From NCBI GenBank assembly GCA_017477805.1, contig JAFUUM010000375.1, positions 1 through 7,223 of the forward strand: a stretch of DNA of 7,223 nucleotides, written 5' to 3'. The stretch comes from Lachnospiraceae bacterium (GTDB taxonomy: Bacteria > Bacillota > Clostridia > Lachnospirales > Lachnospiraceae). Below are positions 1 through 6,535 of this stretch, one piece after another. The position numbers and the translations under genes were made by a program. The notes beneath the pieces were generated by a model. The model did no database searches. It was given only the letters and a program-made list of their open reading frames with translations, and was not told the origin of the DNA. Every line of letters begins with the position of its first letter. Position 1 is the stretch's first letter.

Positions 1-1
1 A

Positions 2-2341
2 AAGAAAAAATCGCCGGAAGAAGAACAGGCCGAGGCCCGGAAAAAGGCCATTGAAGAGGGCAGAAAAAAGATTGCCGCAAAGCAGGAGGAGGAAAAAAAT
101 CGCGGAAAAGGCGAATTGCAGAGAATGATGGAAGCCTGTGCCAGGGGCGAAAAGGGCATGGGAAAATTTAATAAGACCGTCATGAAGAACTATTTCCAGA
201 GCGTATCCATCATGGACAAGCGATCCATGATCAGTTCCATGATCCGTGGATTAAAGAGTATTGAGTCCATGGAAGTGCCGAAAGGACTGCTTCTTTCGGA
301 ACTGAAGGAACTGTATAGTAACAATAAGGATAGACTGTTCGTGAATGTTGATAACGACGGGTATGAACTGAACGAAGAAGAGCAAAAGATCTTTGAGGAA
401 TACGCTGAAACAAGAAAGATGGAGAATGTTTCCGCCAATATCATGAGCGGTGTTTTAAAGGGAGCCGGCCCGTTGATGCAGAAAATGATGCAGGCGATGC
501 CGATGGAATCACTTCCGGAGGGGATTCGCGGAGCCATCAAAGACATGAAATCCAACCTTGCGCCGATCCCTGAGCATCTTGTGAAAACCGCTATGGAAGG
601 GATCGTAGAGCGGTCCAAGGGCGGTATCACAAAGCTGGATGTTGTAAAGAGCCTGGGCGCGGCCTCTGTTGGACAGGCTTTTCTGTGTAAGGTTTACGGA
701 AAACAGTATCCGGAAGGAAAAACCGTGGTGGTTAAACTGCTCCGGCCTGATGTGAGAAACCGTATGATGCGGGAAGAGAATCTGATGCTCAAGTGTGCAA
801 AAGACACGGATGCCGGTATGCTTGCAACCTACAAGGGACAACTGGCGAACATCAAAAAAGAACTGGATCTGACCTTGGAAGCAAAGAACGTGGAACTCGG
901 TGAAGCCTATGAAAACAAGCATGCGGATGTGACAAGCATGAAACTGGAATACATGGTGGAGCCGACAGCCAACACCATGATCGCCGAGTGCGCGGAGGGC
1001 ACCACCGTCGACAAACATCTGGATAATGTGGCCGCCAAAATTCAGGAGATCCACAGCAGATTTTACGAGAAAGATGAGGAGCAGGAAGATAAAAACAAGA
1101 CGAAAAAAACAAAATACATGAAGGTCAATCAGAACAATCTGCATCAGATCAAGGAGGCCAAGGATGAACTTCAGGCAGAACTCAAAAAACTGGAGAAGAT
1201 GAGAGATCATGTCTGTAACCTCTGCGATGTCTGGGTTCGTCAGGGGATGCTGGAGAAAGGATTTTACCACGGAGACCTGCATGCCGGTAACATCATGATC
1301 ACCGAGGAAAAGGCCACGGTGATCGACTTCGGAAATGCCGTCCAGTTAACGGAGATCCAGCAGAAGTGGGTCATCGGAATGCTGACGGCAGCTATTTCCG
1401 GTGACGGTGATCTGTTTGCGATAGGGTTCGAGGAACTGCTGGATAAAAAGAATGACGAGAAGTTCATGACAGAATACAATGCAAAAAAGAATGAACTGGT
1501 GGCTACATTCCGGGATGTTCTGTCCAAGGGAACCGAGGAAAATGCCGGCGAAAGGATCATGGTGGCACTGATGAAGGCCCAGGAGCTTGGCATTGAGATC
1601 CCGGATTCCGTTTATAATTTTGCCCAGGGTCAGATCCGTTTGATGAATACCGTCAATGAAATGAATCAAATGATGGAGACCCTGAAAGAAGAAATCGCCA
1701 AAATAGGAGCAATAAACTCCGGCGTAAGCAAACCAAGCGTCAATCCCATTTATACGTTGCAGGATGAGATATTCAAGCATAGTAGGGAATCGGAGATCGG
1801 ACAGAAGCGGATCTACGAGACGGCAGCGGCCGGGCTGCATGCGGCGCAGGAAGAAGACATTTTGAAAGCTGTGACGGACACCAAGAAAAAGAAAGCTACC
1901 GGGTCGTCACCGGCAACGGATCCCGTCAAAGAATTTGAAAAGAAATACTTAACTCCTTACCAGCAGGTTATCCAGTTTGTAAAGGGAGGAGAGGGTGTGG
2001 ATGAGGACGATGGGACTAAGATCCAGATTGACCCCATTGACCTTCAGGGTAGGATCTCGGCGCTGAAGAACTACATCAATACCTACAAGGATAAGGTTGG
2101 GACCAAAGAGCAAAAGGATGCAGGCATATCGCTGAGCGGGCAGCTGATGGTTACGGAGTCGATACGTTCCGGAGGGCTTGATGCGTTCGGCGGAAGAGCG
2201 CTCCTGTGTGACGGTCTGGTTCAGGCCCTTGACACCATGGATCTCGGGATCTTAAATCAGTACCTGGATGTACTGGAGAACCAGCTTCCCCTTGCCGCAA
2301 CCATGATGGAAAAATATAACGAAGTCCGGGAGGCGCAGTAG
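2..2341 (+). CDS. UbiB/ADCK-like atypical kinase, large, 5' partial
   Basis: The frame is open from base 2, so the true start lies upstream; the first in-window TTG (116) has no reason to be the start. Seen, counting residue 1 at base 2: a Lys/Glu-rich helical N-terminus (about 1-40); KMMQ at 161-164, where ABC1/UbiB proteins have KxGQ; the Ala-rich nucleotide loop LGAASVGQ (218-225); VVVKLLRPD with the probable ATP-binding Lys245; the family block ELDLTLEAKNVEL from 287; a charged insert about bases 1066-1125; catalytic-loop HGDLHAGN with Asp425 and Asn430; and DFG starting at Asp442. About 335 mostly helical residues follow, with no homology I recognise. UbiB family members bind nucleotide and usually support quinone synthesis at membranes, but the C-terminal membrane helices of UbiB are absent and no quinone gene is nearby, so a quinone role is doubtful. 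The fold assignment is confident; substrate and function are unknown. It ends at a TAG that is in frame with the next gene. Confidence 0.88.
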   Translation, partial: KKKSPEEEQAEARKKAIEEGRKKIAAKQEEEKNRGKGELQRMMEACARGEKGMGKFNKTVMKNYFQSVSIMDKRSMISSMIRGLKSIESMEVPKGLLLSELKELYSNNKDRLFVNVDNDGYELNEEEQKIFEEYAETRKMENVSANIMSGVLKGAGPLMQKMMQAMPMESLPEGIRGAIKDMKSNLAPIPEHLVKTAMEGIVERSKGGITKLDVVKSLGAASVGQAFLCKVYGKQYPEGKTVVVKLLRPDVRNRMMREENLMLKCAKDTDAGMLATYKGQLANIKKELDLTLEAKNVELGEAYENKHADVTSMKLEYMVEPTANTMIAECAEGTTVDKHLDNVAAKIQEIHSRFYEKDEEQEDKNKTKKTKYMKVNQNNLHQIKEAKDELQAELKKLEKMRDHVCNLCDVWVRQGMLEKGFYHGDLHAGNIMITEEKATVIDFGNAVQLTEIQQKWVIGMLTAAISGDGDLFAIGFEELLDKKNDEKFMTEYNAKKNELVATFRDVLSKGTEENAGERIMVALMKAQELGIEIPDSVYNFAQGQIRLMNTVNEMNQMMETLKEEIAKIGAINSGVSKPSVNPIYTLQDEIFKHSRESEIGQKRIYETAAAGLHAAQEEDILKAVTDTKKKKATGSSPATDPVKEFEKKYLTPYQQVIQFVKGGEGVDEDDGTKIQIDPIDLQGRISALKNYINTYKDKVGTKEQKDAGISLSGQLMVTESIRSGGLDAFGGRALLCDGLVQALDTMDLGILNQYLDVLENQLPLAATMMEKYNEVREAQ

Positions 2342-2371
2342 AATAAATAGAAAAATAAAGATGCGCTTGCG
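2339..2371 (+). other. Amber-amber in-frame junction between genes 1 and 2
   Basis: Gene 1 stops at TAG 2339-2341. The same frame continues with AAT AAA, a second TAG at 2348-2350, then AAA AAT AAA GAT GCG CTT GCG and the ATG at 2372. The segment looks like an imperfect tandem duplication, TAGAATAAA followed by TAGAAAAATAAA. There is no Shine-Dalgarno-like GGAGG before 2372, unlike most downstream genes. Possible readings are two separate coupled genes, a gene split by nonsense mutation, or amber readthrough/recoding; the sequence alone does not decide. Confidence 0.7.
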
Positions 2372-2899
2372 ATGGAGTTTTCCTCGCTTTTAGCCCAAGT
2401 AGAAAAAGGCAAGGAAAACAACAGTCCGCTTCTGATCGCCACGAGAACCGCCCTTCACACGAAACAGAGACAATACGGCTCTAATCCTCCGGTGGACTAC
2501 AGGCCGATCCTGCTGAAAGAAGAGATTGCTCCCATGTTTGAAGAGAGCTTTAAAGAAGAAGGAAGCAAGCAAAGCCTTGGGGAGATCATGAAGCAGGCGT
2601 ATCAGCGTCTGGAAGAATGTGAAAAAAAAGCTGAGAAGGAGCCCAGTGAGGCGAATAAGGAAGCTGTGCTAGCGGCAGAGAATCAGTTCCTGCAGGCCTA
2701 TAAGGATGTTGCTTATCGCCAGATCAGGAATCATATGGATTCCGCTTATGGAAAAATAACCGACAAGACCAAAAATAATGATTTTATACAGGTTATGGGA
2801 GAAATCTTAAGCAGTAAGTGGACCATGGCATGGAAATCACTTCCGAAGGTGGGACTCGGACTTGGCTTTAAGATGGCGAAGGCACTTATAAGTATGTAA
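2372..2899 (+). CDS. Helical hypothetical protein, possible C-terminal part of gene 1 product
   Basis: I do not recognise a family. The 175-residue product is rich in Lys, Glu, Gln and Ala and looks mainly alpha-helical, with a likely coiled-coil stretch around residues 66-112 (from the segment GSKQSLGEIMKQAYQRL onward). No signal peptide is evident; a short glycine-containing stretch near the end (160-173) is too weak to call a membrane segment. The ATG at 2372 is the first usable in-frame start after the second amber codon, but it has no convincing ribosome site. The frame is identical to that of gene 1 and open back to that amber, so this may be the C-terminus of one longer protein of about 965 residues (in-window part), either by stop readthrough or as the remains of a split gene. 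It ends with TAA, 17 bases before the next start. Coding status is likely; independent translation is uncertain. Confidence 0.65.
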   Translation: MEFSSLLAQVEKGKENNSPLLIATRTALHTKQRQYGSNPPVDYRPILLKEEIAPMFEESFKEEGSKQSLGEIMKQAYQRLEECEKKAEKEPSEANKEAVLAAENQFLQAYKDVAYRQIRNHMDSAYGKITDKTKNNDFIQVMGEILSSKWTMAWKSLPKVGLGLGFKMAKALISM

Positions 2900-2902
2900 C
2901 AC

Positions 2903-2907
2903 GGAGG
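2903..2907 (+). promoter_or_regulatory. Strong Shine-Dalgarno for the first GNAT-like gene
   Basis: GGAGG sits 9 bases before the ATG at 2917 in the 17-base gap after the preceding TAA. This fixes the start of the 255-residue protein and contrasts with the missing site before 2372. Confidence 0.8.
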
Positions 2908-2916
2908 GAAGCCCTC

Positions 2917-3684
2917 ATGAAACCGACGGAAATGATACCGGAAGATAAAGAAATAAATGCGACAGGAAGCTGGAAGCTGTTCCCGAAAGAAAACAGGGCA
3001 GAGCTTTCGGATTATTGGTGCGAGAACGAAAAACAGGGTGGAGAATACCTTTCTTTGAGCATCGGAAAACTGAAGGAAAAAGGGATCCGGAAGCTTTCCG
3101 TGGAAGCAAAGGATCTGACGAAAATCCAGCAAAGCTGTCTGGCGAAAGCCGGATTTTCCCTGGAAAAAAAGGAAAGCAGAGATCTGCTTGTAACTCTAAA
3201 GGAGTTATCCGCACTGCCCCTTCTGAAAGCGACGGGAAATACCGACGGGAATTCTTCGGGAGAGGTAAAATCCATTCAGTCCCTGTTGACCAGGGAGTTT
3301 CGGAAAACAGTCGCATACTGCGCAGCATGCGGCAGGATGGGCGTCCTGCCGGATCTGTGCGAACTGCCCATGGAATGGTACGATGCGGAAGTGTCTGCAT
3401 GTGTTCCCGGGGACAGACGGGCCAGAGGGCTTTTGCTTGTGCATGCTCCATTATCCGGCAGGCTGATGGTGGATCTGCTTGCCGCCTTTGGAACCGATTT
3501 CCAGAAGCAGCTTCTGAATATGATGCGCTTTTCCGTAGAGGCAGCAAGTGTCAAGTATCCTGAAAATACAATCGTGATCCTCCGAAGACACAGCGCGGAG
3601 ACCGAGTCGCTGGCAGGCAAGCTTTTCCCCGGAAAACAGGGAGAGCAGGTGTGGTATGGGGAATGCGAGATCATAAAGGAATGA
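2917..3684 (+). CDS. Degenerate GNAT-like protein, shorter paralogue (copy A)
   Basis: This 255-residue soluble protein is clearly paralogous to the gene at 5676-6527. Shared blocks, in order: GI(R/K)(K/R)S near residue 56, K(E/A)xGF/Y with KE(S/T)xxL near 78-90, an ELPxEWxDxExSxC signature at 149-161, a G-LL(V/I)H strand at 171-176, LLxMxRFS at 199-206, a (K/R)YPE block near 213, and FPGxxGxxVxYxE at 237-249. The strand-helix layout and the terminal block suggest a GNAT N-acetyltransferase fold, but the classical acetyl-CoA loop RxxGxG/A is not visible, so catalytic activity is doubtful. Compared with copy B it lacks roughly the first 45 residues and has extra residues around 38-45. GGAGG at 2903-2907 supports the start. 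Its TGA overlaps an alternative ATG of the next gene (ATGA at 3681-3684). Fold call is inference; paralogy is seen directly. Confidence 0.8.
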   Translation: MKPTEMIPEDKEINATGSWKLFPKENRAELSDYWCENEKQGGEYLSLSIGKLKEKGIRKLSVEAKDLTKIQQSCLAKAGFSLEKKESRDLLVTLKELSALPLLKATGNTDGNSSGEVKSIQSLLTREFRKTVAYCAACGRMGVLPDLCELPMEWYDAEVSACVPGDRRARGLLLVHAPLSGRLMVDLLAAFGTDFQKQLLNMMRFSVEAASVKYPENTIVILRRHSAETESLAGKLFPGKQGEQVWYGECEIIKE

Positions 3685-3699
3685 AAAGATCAGGACAGT

Positions 3700-3707
3700 G
3701 GGAGAAG
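3700..3707 (+). promoter_or_regulatory. Ribosome site deciding the lipoprotein start
   Basis: GGGAGAAG lies 3 bases upstream of the ATG at 3711, with its GGGAG core 6 bases from it. The upstream in-frame ATG at 3681 has only AAGGA directly abutting it, and the GTG at 3651 lies inside the previous gene, so 3711 is the preferred start. Confidence 0.6.
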
Positions 3708-3710
3708 AGC

Positions 3711-4295
3711 ATGAGATTACCTTATTTTTCACGTACAACGGGGAAGAAAGCAGTAAAGGCGACAACCGCCGTATTCATTGTTACTGCGGTAACTGCTGTG
3801 GCAGCGACTCTGCTGACGAGCTGCGGCTTTGAGAAAAAAGAAAAAGCGGTGGACGTGAACCTGGAACCTTTCCGGGCTCCATCGGATTACGTTTGGGAAG
3901 GTTCCTACATCGATTCCCGAGACGGCCTTGCAGTCCTGACCATTGAAAAAGAGAAAAACGGCGGTTATTCCGCTTCCATTGGGGTGCCTTCCGAGGATAT
4001 GAGCTATATCCGAACCTATGAATTTACCTTAAATACCGCCGATGACGGGGTGGGCCTTTCCTACAAGAACGGAAGCCTTACGACCTATTATCTGCCTGCT
4101 GCGGATGCAGCGGACGGATCCGTAACGACCCAGGAAGGCTATCAAAACGGCACCGGTGCCATCTATTACTTAGAGGGAAGCCTTTACTGGATCGATGATG
4201 TGGACAATGCCGGGGAAAACTTTGCCTTTGCAAAATCCGAAGGACTTGAAGAAACCGCGGAGACGACGACCGCAGGGGCAGCAGGAGGAAACTAA
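3711..4295 (+). CDS. Secreted lipoprotein
   Basis: The 194-residue product starts with a basic N-region (RTTGKKAVK), a hydrophobic core about residues 18-35, and a lipobox LTSC with the lipidated Cys at residue 38 (codon 3822-3824). This is a standard signal peptidase II arrangement, so the mature protein should be tethered to the outer face of the cytoplasmic membrane. The mature part contains WEGSY (62-66) followed by alternating strand-like segments rich in Tyr, Gly and Asp, suggesting a small beta-sheet domain, and ends in a Thr/Ala/Gly/Glu-rich tail. I recognise no enzymatic motif. The start at 3711 is preferred because of its ribosome site; an ATG at 3681 overlapping the previous stop would add 10 residues without changing the signal. 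It is followed after 3 bases by a sensor kinase, so a ligand-binding or accessory sensing role is plausible but inferred. Confidence 0.85.
   Translation: MRLPYFSRTTGKKAVKATTAVFIVTAVTAVAATLLTSCGFEKKEKAVDVNLEPFRAPSDYVWEGSYIDSRDGLAVLTIEKEKNGGYSASIGVPSEDMSYIRTYEFTLNTADDGVGLSYKNGSLTTYYLPAADAADGSVTTQEGYQNGTGAIYYLEGSLYWIDDVDNAGENFAFAKSEGLEETAETTTAGAAGGN
4283..4288 (+). promoter_or_regulatory. Shine-Dalgarno of the sensor kinase inside the lipoprotein gene
   Basis: AGGAGG lies within the last codons of the lipoprotein gene, 10 bases before the kinase ATG at 4299. This implies that the two genes are translated from one message, probably with coupling. Confidence 0.75.
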
Positions 4296-4298
4296 GGC

Positions 4299-5651
4299 AT
4301 GGATCAGCTGACAGGCCTTCCGCTGTATCACATCTGTTTCGAATTTTGGGGCAGCATCTTTTGTTTTCTTGCCGTGATCGCAGTGTATGCATCCCGAGGC
4401 ATCGACAAAAAAAGAGCAAACCTGCTCATAGGGGTCTTAGTCTCCTCCGCCCTTGTAGGGATCGCGGACGCTGTAGCCTGGATCTTCGACGGCAATCCTT
4501 TAAAGATCGCCTTCTTTGCGGTACGGATCAGCACCTTTTTGCTGTTCCTGTTCCAGAACATCCTGATCCAGTGCGGTACGTCATATTACCGGTATCTGAT
4601 GATCACAGCAAAGACTTCCGGGGAGGAACGGAAAAAGATCATGAAGACCTGGAACGGTCTCAGGTTCTTTGTGGGCCTTTGCTGCAGCATTACCGTGATC
4701 CTTGTGATCGTCTCGCAGTTCTTTCCGATTTTATATGCTTTTGATGATAATAATTCGTACTACAGACTGCCCTTATCGGTGATCCAGCAGATCCTGCCGG
4801 CAGTCAGCATGTTTGTCCTTCTGTTCTTTGCATTTCGGGACAGAAAGCACCTCTGCAAAGAGGATTTTTCCTGCCTGATCCTGTGTATTGCCCTGTCTGT
4901 GATCTCCGCAGTATCCATGGCACTCCATTACGGTATTTCCATGAGCGTTTTCGTTTCCGACATCTGCGCCCTCTTTATGTTTGTTTCCTACGAGATCTTC
5001 GGAGGTCATGTGGCAGCCCGCAGGGAAGTGGAGATCGCAGAGCGGGATGCGGATATCGCACACCAGAAGATCCGGATCATGCAAAATCAGATCAGGCCCC
5101 ACTTTATCTTTAATTCCCTTCTTGCCATCAAACAGCTTTGCGTGGAAGACCCGAATACTGCGGCGGATGCCCTTCAGCATTTTGCATCTTACCTTCGGGT
5201 CAACTTAGAAGCCATGACGGATGAACAGCTGGTACTGTTTGAACGGGAACTGGATTGCATCCGGGAGTATGTGGCGCTTGAGCAGGCGGATCCCGCCAAT
5301 GAATTTCAGGTGGTCTATGATCTTTCTTTTGTAGACTTTGAAATCCCTCTTCTGACCGTGGAACCCATGGTGGAGAACGCTATCCGCCATGGCCTTGCCA
5401 GCCGGAAAAAGGATGGTATCGTCCGGATCAAAACCTATCAGGAAAACGGGATGGCAACTATCCTTGTGGAGGACAACGGATCCGGCTACGGAAGCGAGAC
5501 AAGGCAGCAGGCGGAGCATCGCTCCGTGGGCATAGCCAATGTCAAAGAACGTTTGAAGATGCAGTGTGGCGGGGATCTTTCCATCATCAACACCGGAAGA
5601 GGGACCATCGTCAAGATCGATATTCCCCTGCCGGGCGCAAGGCCGGAATAA
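4299..5651 (+). CDS. 7TM sensor histidine kinase, LytS/His_kinase class
   Basis: The 450-residue product has seven hydrophobic segments at about residues 10-32, 40-62, 69-92, 122-145, 157-179, 188-210 and 215-234, then a helical linker (ARREVEIAERDADIAHQKIR) leading into the phosphoacceptor block QIRPHFIFNSL with His268. This is the signature of the His_kinase (PF06580) class. The ATPase domain follows, with N-box ENAIRHG (Asn360), D-box EDNGSG (Asp392), and GIANVKERL as the late glycine block. All expected catalytic residues are present, so it should be an active membrane kinase. There is no receiver domain; kinases of this class usually pair with LytTR-type response regulators, and none is in the window. 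The 3-base gap to the lipoprotein gene suggests joint sensing. AGGAGG at 4283-4288 supports the start. The signal and target genes are unknown. Confidence 0.95.
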   Translation: MDQLTGLPLYHICFEFWGSIFCFLAVIAVYASRGIDKKRANLLIGVLVSSALVGIADAVAWIFDGNPLKIAFFAVRISTFLLFLFQNILIQCGTSYYRYLMITAKTSGEERKKIMKTWNGLRFFVGLCCSITVILVIVSQFFPILYAFDDNNSYYRLPLSVIQQILPAVSMFVLLFFAFRDRKHLCKEDFSCLILCIALSVISAVSMALHYGISMSVFVSDICALFMFVSYEIFGGHVAARREVEIAERDADIAHQKIRIMQNQIRPHFIFNSLLAIKQLCVEDPNTAADALQHFASYLRVNLEAMTDEQLVLFERELDCIREYVALEQADPANEFQVVYDLSFVDFEIPLLTVEPMVENAIRHGLASRKKDGIVRIKTYQENGMATILVEDNGSGYGSETRQQAEHRSVGIANVKERLKMQCGGDLSIINTGRGTIVKIDIPLPGARPE

Positions 5652-5659
5652 ACGAAAAA

Positions 5660-5664
5660 GGGAG
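5660..5664 (+). promoter_or_regulatory. Ribosome site deciding the start of GNAT-like copy B
   Basis: GGGAG is 11 bases before the ATG at 5676. An in-frame GTG at 5664 overlaps this site and has no site of its own, so the ATG is preferred. The spacing is slightly long. Confidence 0.55.
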
Positions 5665-5675
5665 TGATAAGACCT

Positions 5676-6527
5676 ATGGAATTCTTGACGCTGACGGAAG
5701 ATGAGATACGGGGGTACAGAGATCTGTTCCCGACCAGGGTTGCCGAAAACGTGCTGCGAAGTTCCTTTACTTTTCTTGTGGCCAATGAGGGGAAGACCTC
5801 TGCCGGACTTTGCTTTGTTACCCGGGAAATGCAGGAGGAAGGCGCTGAAAAAACCGCATGGATCCTGCATTTTGCATCGGGAGATAAAAAGGCGGCGGAT
5901 GCTTTGCTTACAGAGTACGAAAAGATCCTGAAAAAACAGGGGATCAAAAGGAGTATCTTCTCTCTTCCCGGAGAGCTGAAACTGTCTGATGCGGAGCGGG
6001 AAGCCTTAAGCAAAAAGGGCTATAAGGTTACGGTAAAGGAAACGGATAATCTCACGGTAACCGTAGGAAAGCTCCGCCTTGTGGAACAGCTTAAGATCCA
6101 GGATCCGCCAAAGAATATCAGGCCGCTTAAGGATTTTTCCAGCCGGATGATCAGACGGGGACTTGGAAGCTGTCTTACACTTGATGAGAGAGCTCATTAT
6201 GAGGATCTGCAGGAACTTCCCGTTGAGTGGTTTGATCCGGAACTTTCCTGCTGTATGGAAGCATCCGGAAAACTTGTGGGTTTTTTCCTGATCCACAAAA
6301 TGGCGGATGTGGAGTTTCGCGCAGAATTGTTGACATCCACCAAGGAGGCCGGGAAAAATGGACTTCTTCAGATGCTTCGGTTTTCCGCAACCCGGTTTTG
6401 CGACCGGTATCCGGAAGAGGCGATGGTGCATCTGATGGGACGGGATGAGGCGACGAAAAAACTGATGACGTATTTCTTTCCGGGAGAGGCAGGCGATACC
6501 GTCCTGTATGCGGAAAAGAAGGGGTAA
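5676..6527 (+). CDS. GNAT-like protein, longer paralogue (copy B)
   Basis: The 283-residue soluble protein appears to have two halves. The N-terminal half (about 1-130) begins MEFLTLTEDEIRGYRDLFP, has strand-like segments (FTFLVA, AGLCFV, AWILHFA) and then GDKKAADALLTEYEKILKKQG, a layout like the core of GNAT acetyltransferases. The C-terminal half (about 148-283) carries the blocks shared with the gene at 2917-3684: ELPVEWFDPELSCC (180-193), GFFLIH (202-207), LLQMLRFS (230-237), RYPEE (244-248) and FFPGEAGDTVLYAE (267-280). A tandem-GNAT architecture is therefore likely, but neither half shows a textbook RxxGxG/A acetyl-CoA loop, so one or both may be inactive or may bind another ligand. It follows the kinase gene by 24 bases and precedes the next gene by 8. 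Paralogy is seen; the fold is inferred; the substrate is unknown. Confidence 0.82.
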   Translation: MEFLTLTEDEIRGYRDLFPTRVAENVLRSSFTFLVANEGKTSAGLCFVTREMQEEGAEKTAWILHFASGDKKAADALLTEYEKILKKQGIKRSIFSLPGELKLSDAEREALSKKGYKVTVKETDNLTVTVGKLRLVEQLKIQDPPKNIRPLKDFSSRMIRRGLGSCLTLDERAHYEDLQELPVEWFDPELSCCMEASGKLVGFFLIHKMADVEFRAELLTSTKEAGKNGLLQMLRFSATRFCDRYPEEAMVHLMGRDEATKKLMTYFFPGEAGDTVLYAEKKG

Positions 6528-6535
6528 GGAAGAAG

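Noticed and set aside
116..118. TTG as the start codon of the UbiB-like gene
   Set aside because: The frame is open back to base 2 with similar Lys/Glu-rich protein sequence, and no ribosome site precedes the TTG; the gene continues upstream of the window.
509..1282. A 257-codon - strand open frame with hydrophobic stretches
   Set aside because: It is the antisense of the UbiB-like domain; its hydrophobicity arises from the complement of Lys/Glu-rich codons.
2915..3547. A 210-codon open frame on the - strand
   Set aside because: Shadow of copy A: Pro/Ser/Arg-rich translation without recognisable motifs, opposite to an otherwise uniform operon.
3015..3563. A 182-codon open frame on the + strand in another phase
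   Set aside because: It lies wholly inside the GNAT-like copy A, has no suitable ribosome site and a Arg/Ser-rich, low-quality composition; the 2917 frame has a strong site and a paralogue.
5651..5675. Possible intrinsic terminator after the kinase gene
   Set aside because: No stable stem followed by a T-run is visible in the short gap; translation of the next gene begins right after it.
5205..5870. A 221-codon - strand open frame crossing the kinase/GNAT boundary
   Set aside because: It overlaps the catalytic ATPase region of the kinase and the start of copy B, both well supported on the + strand.
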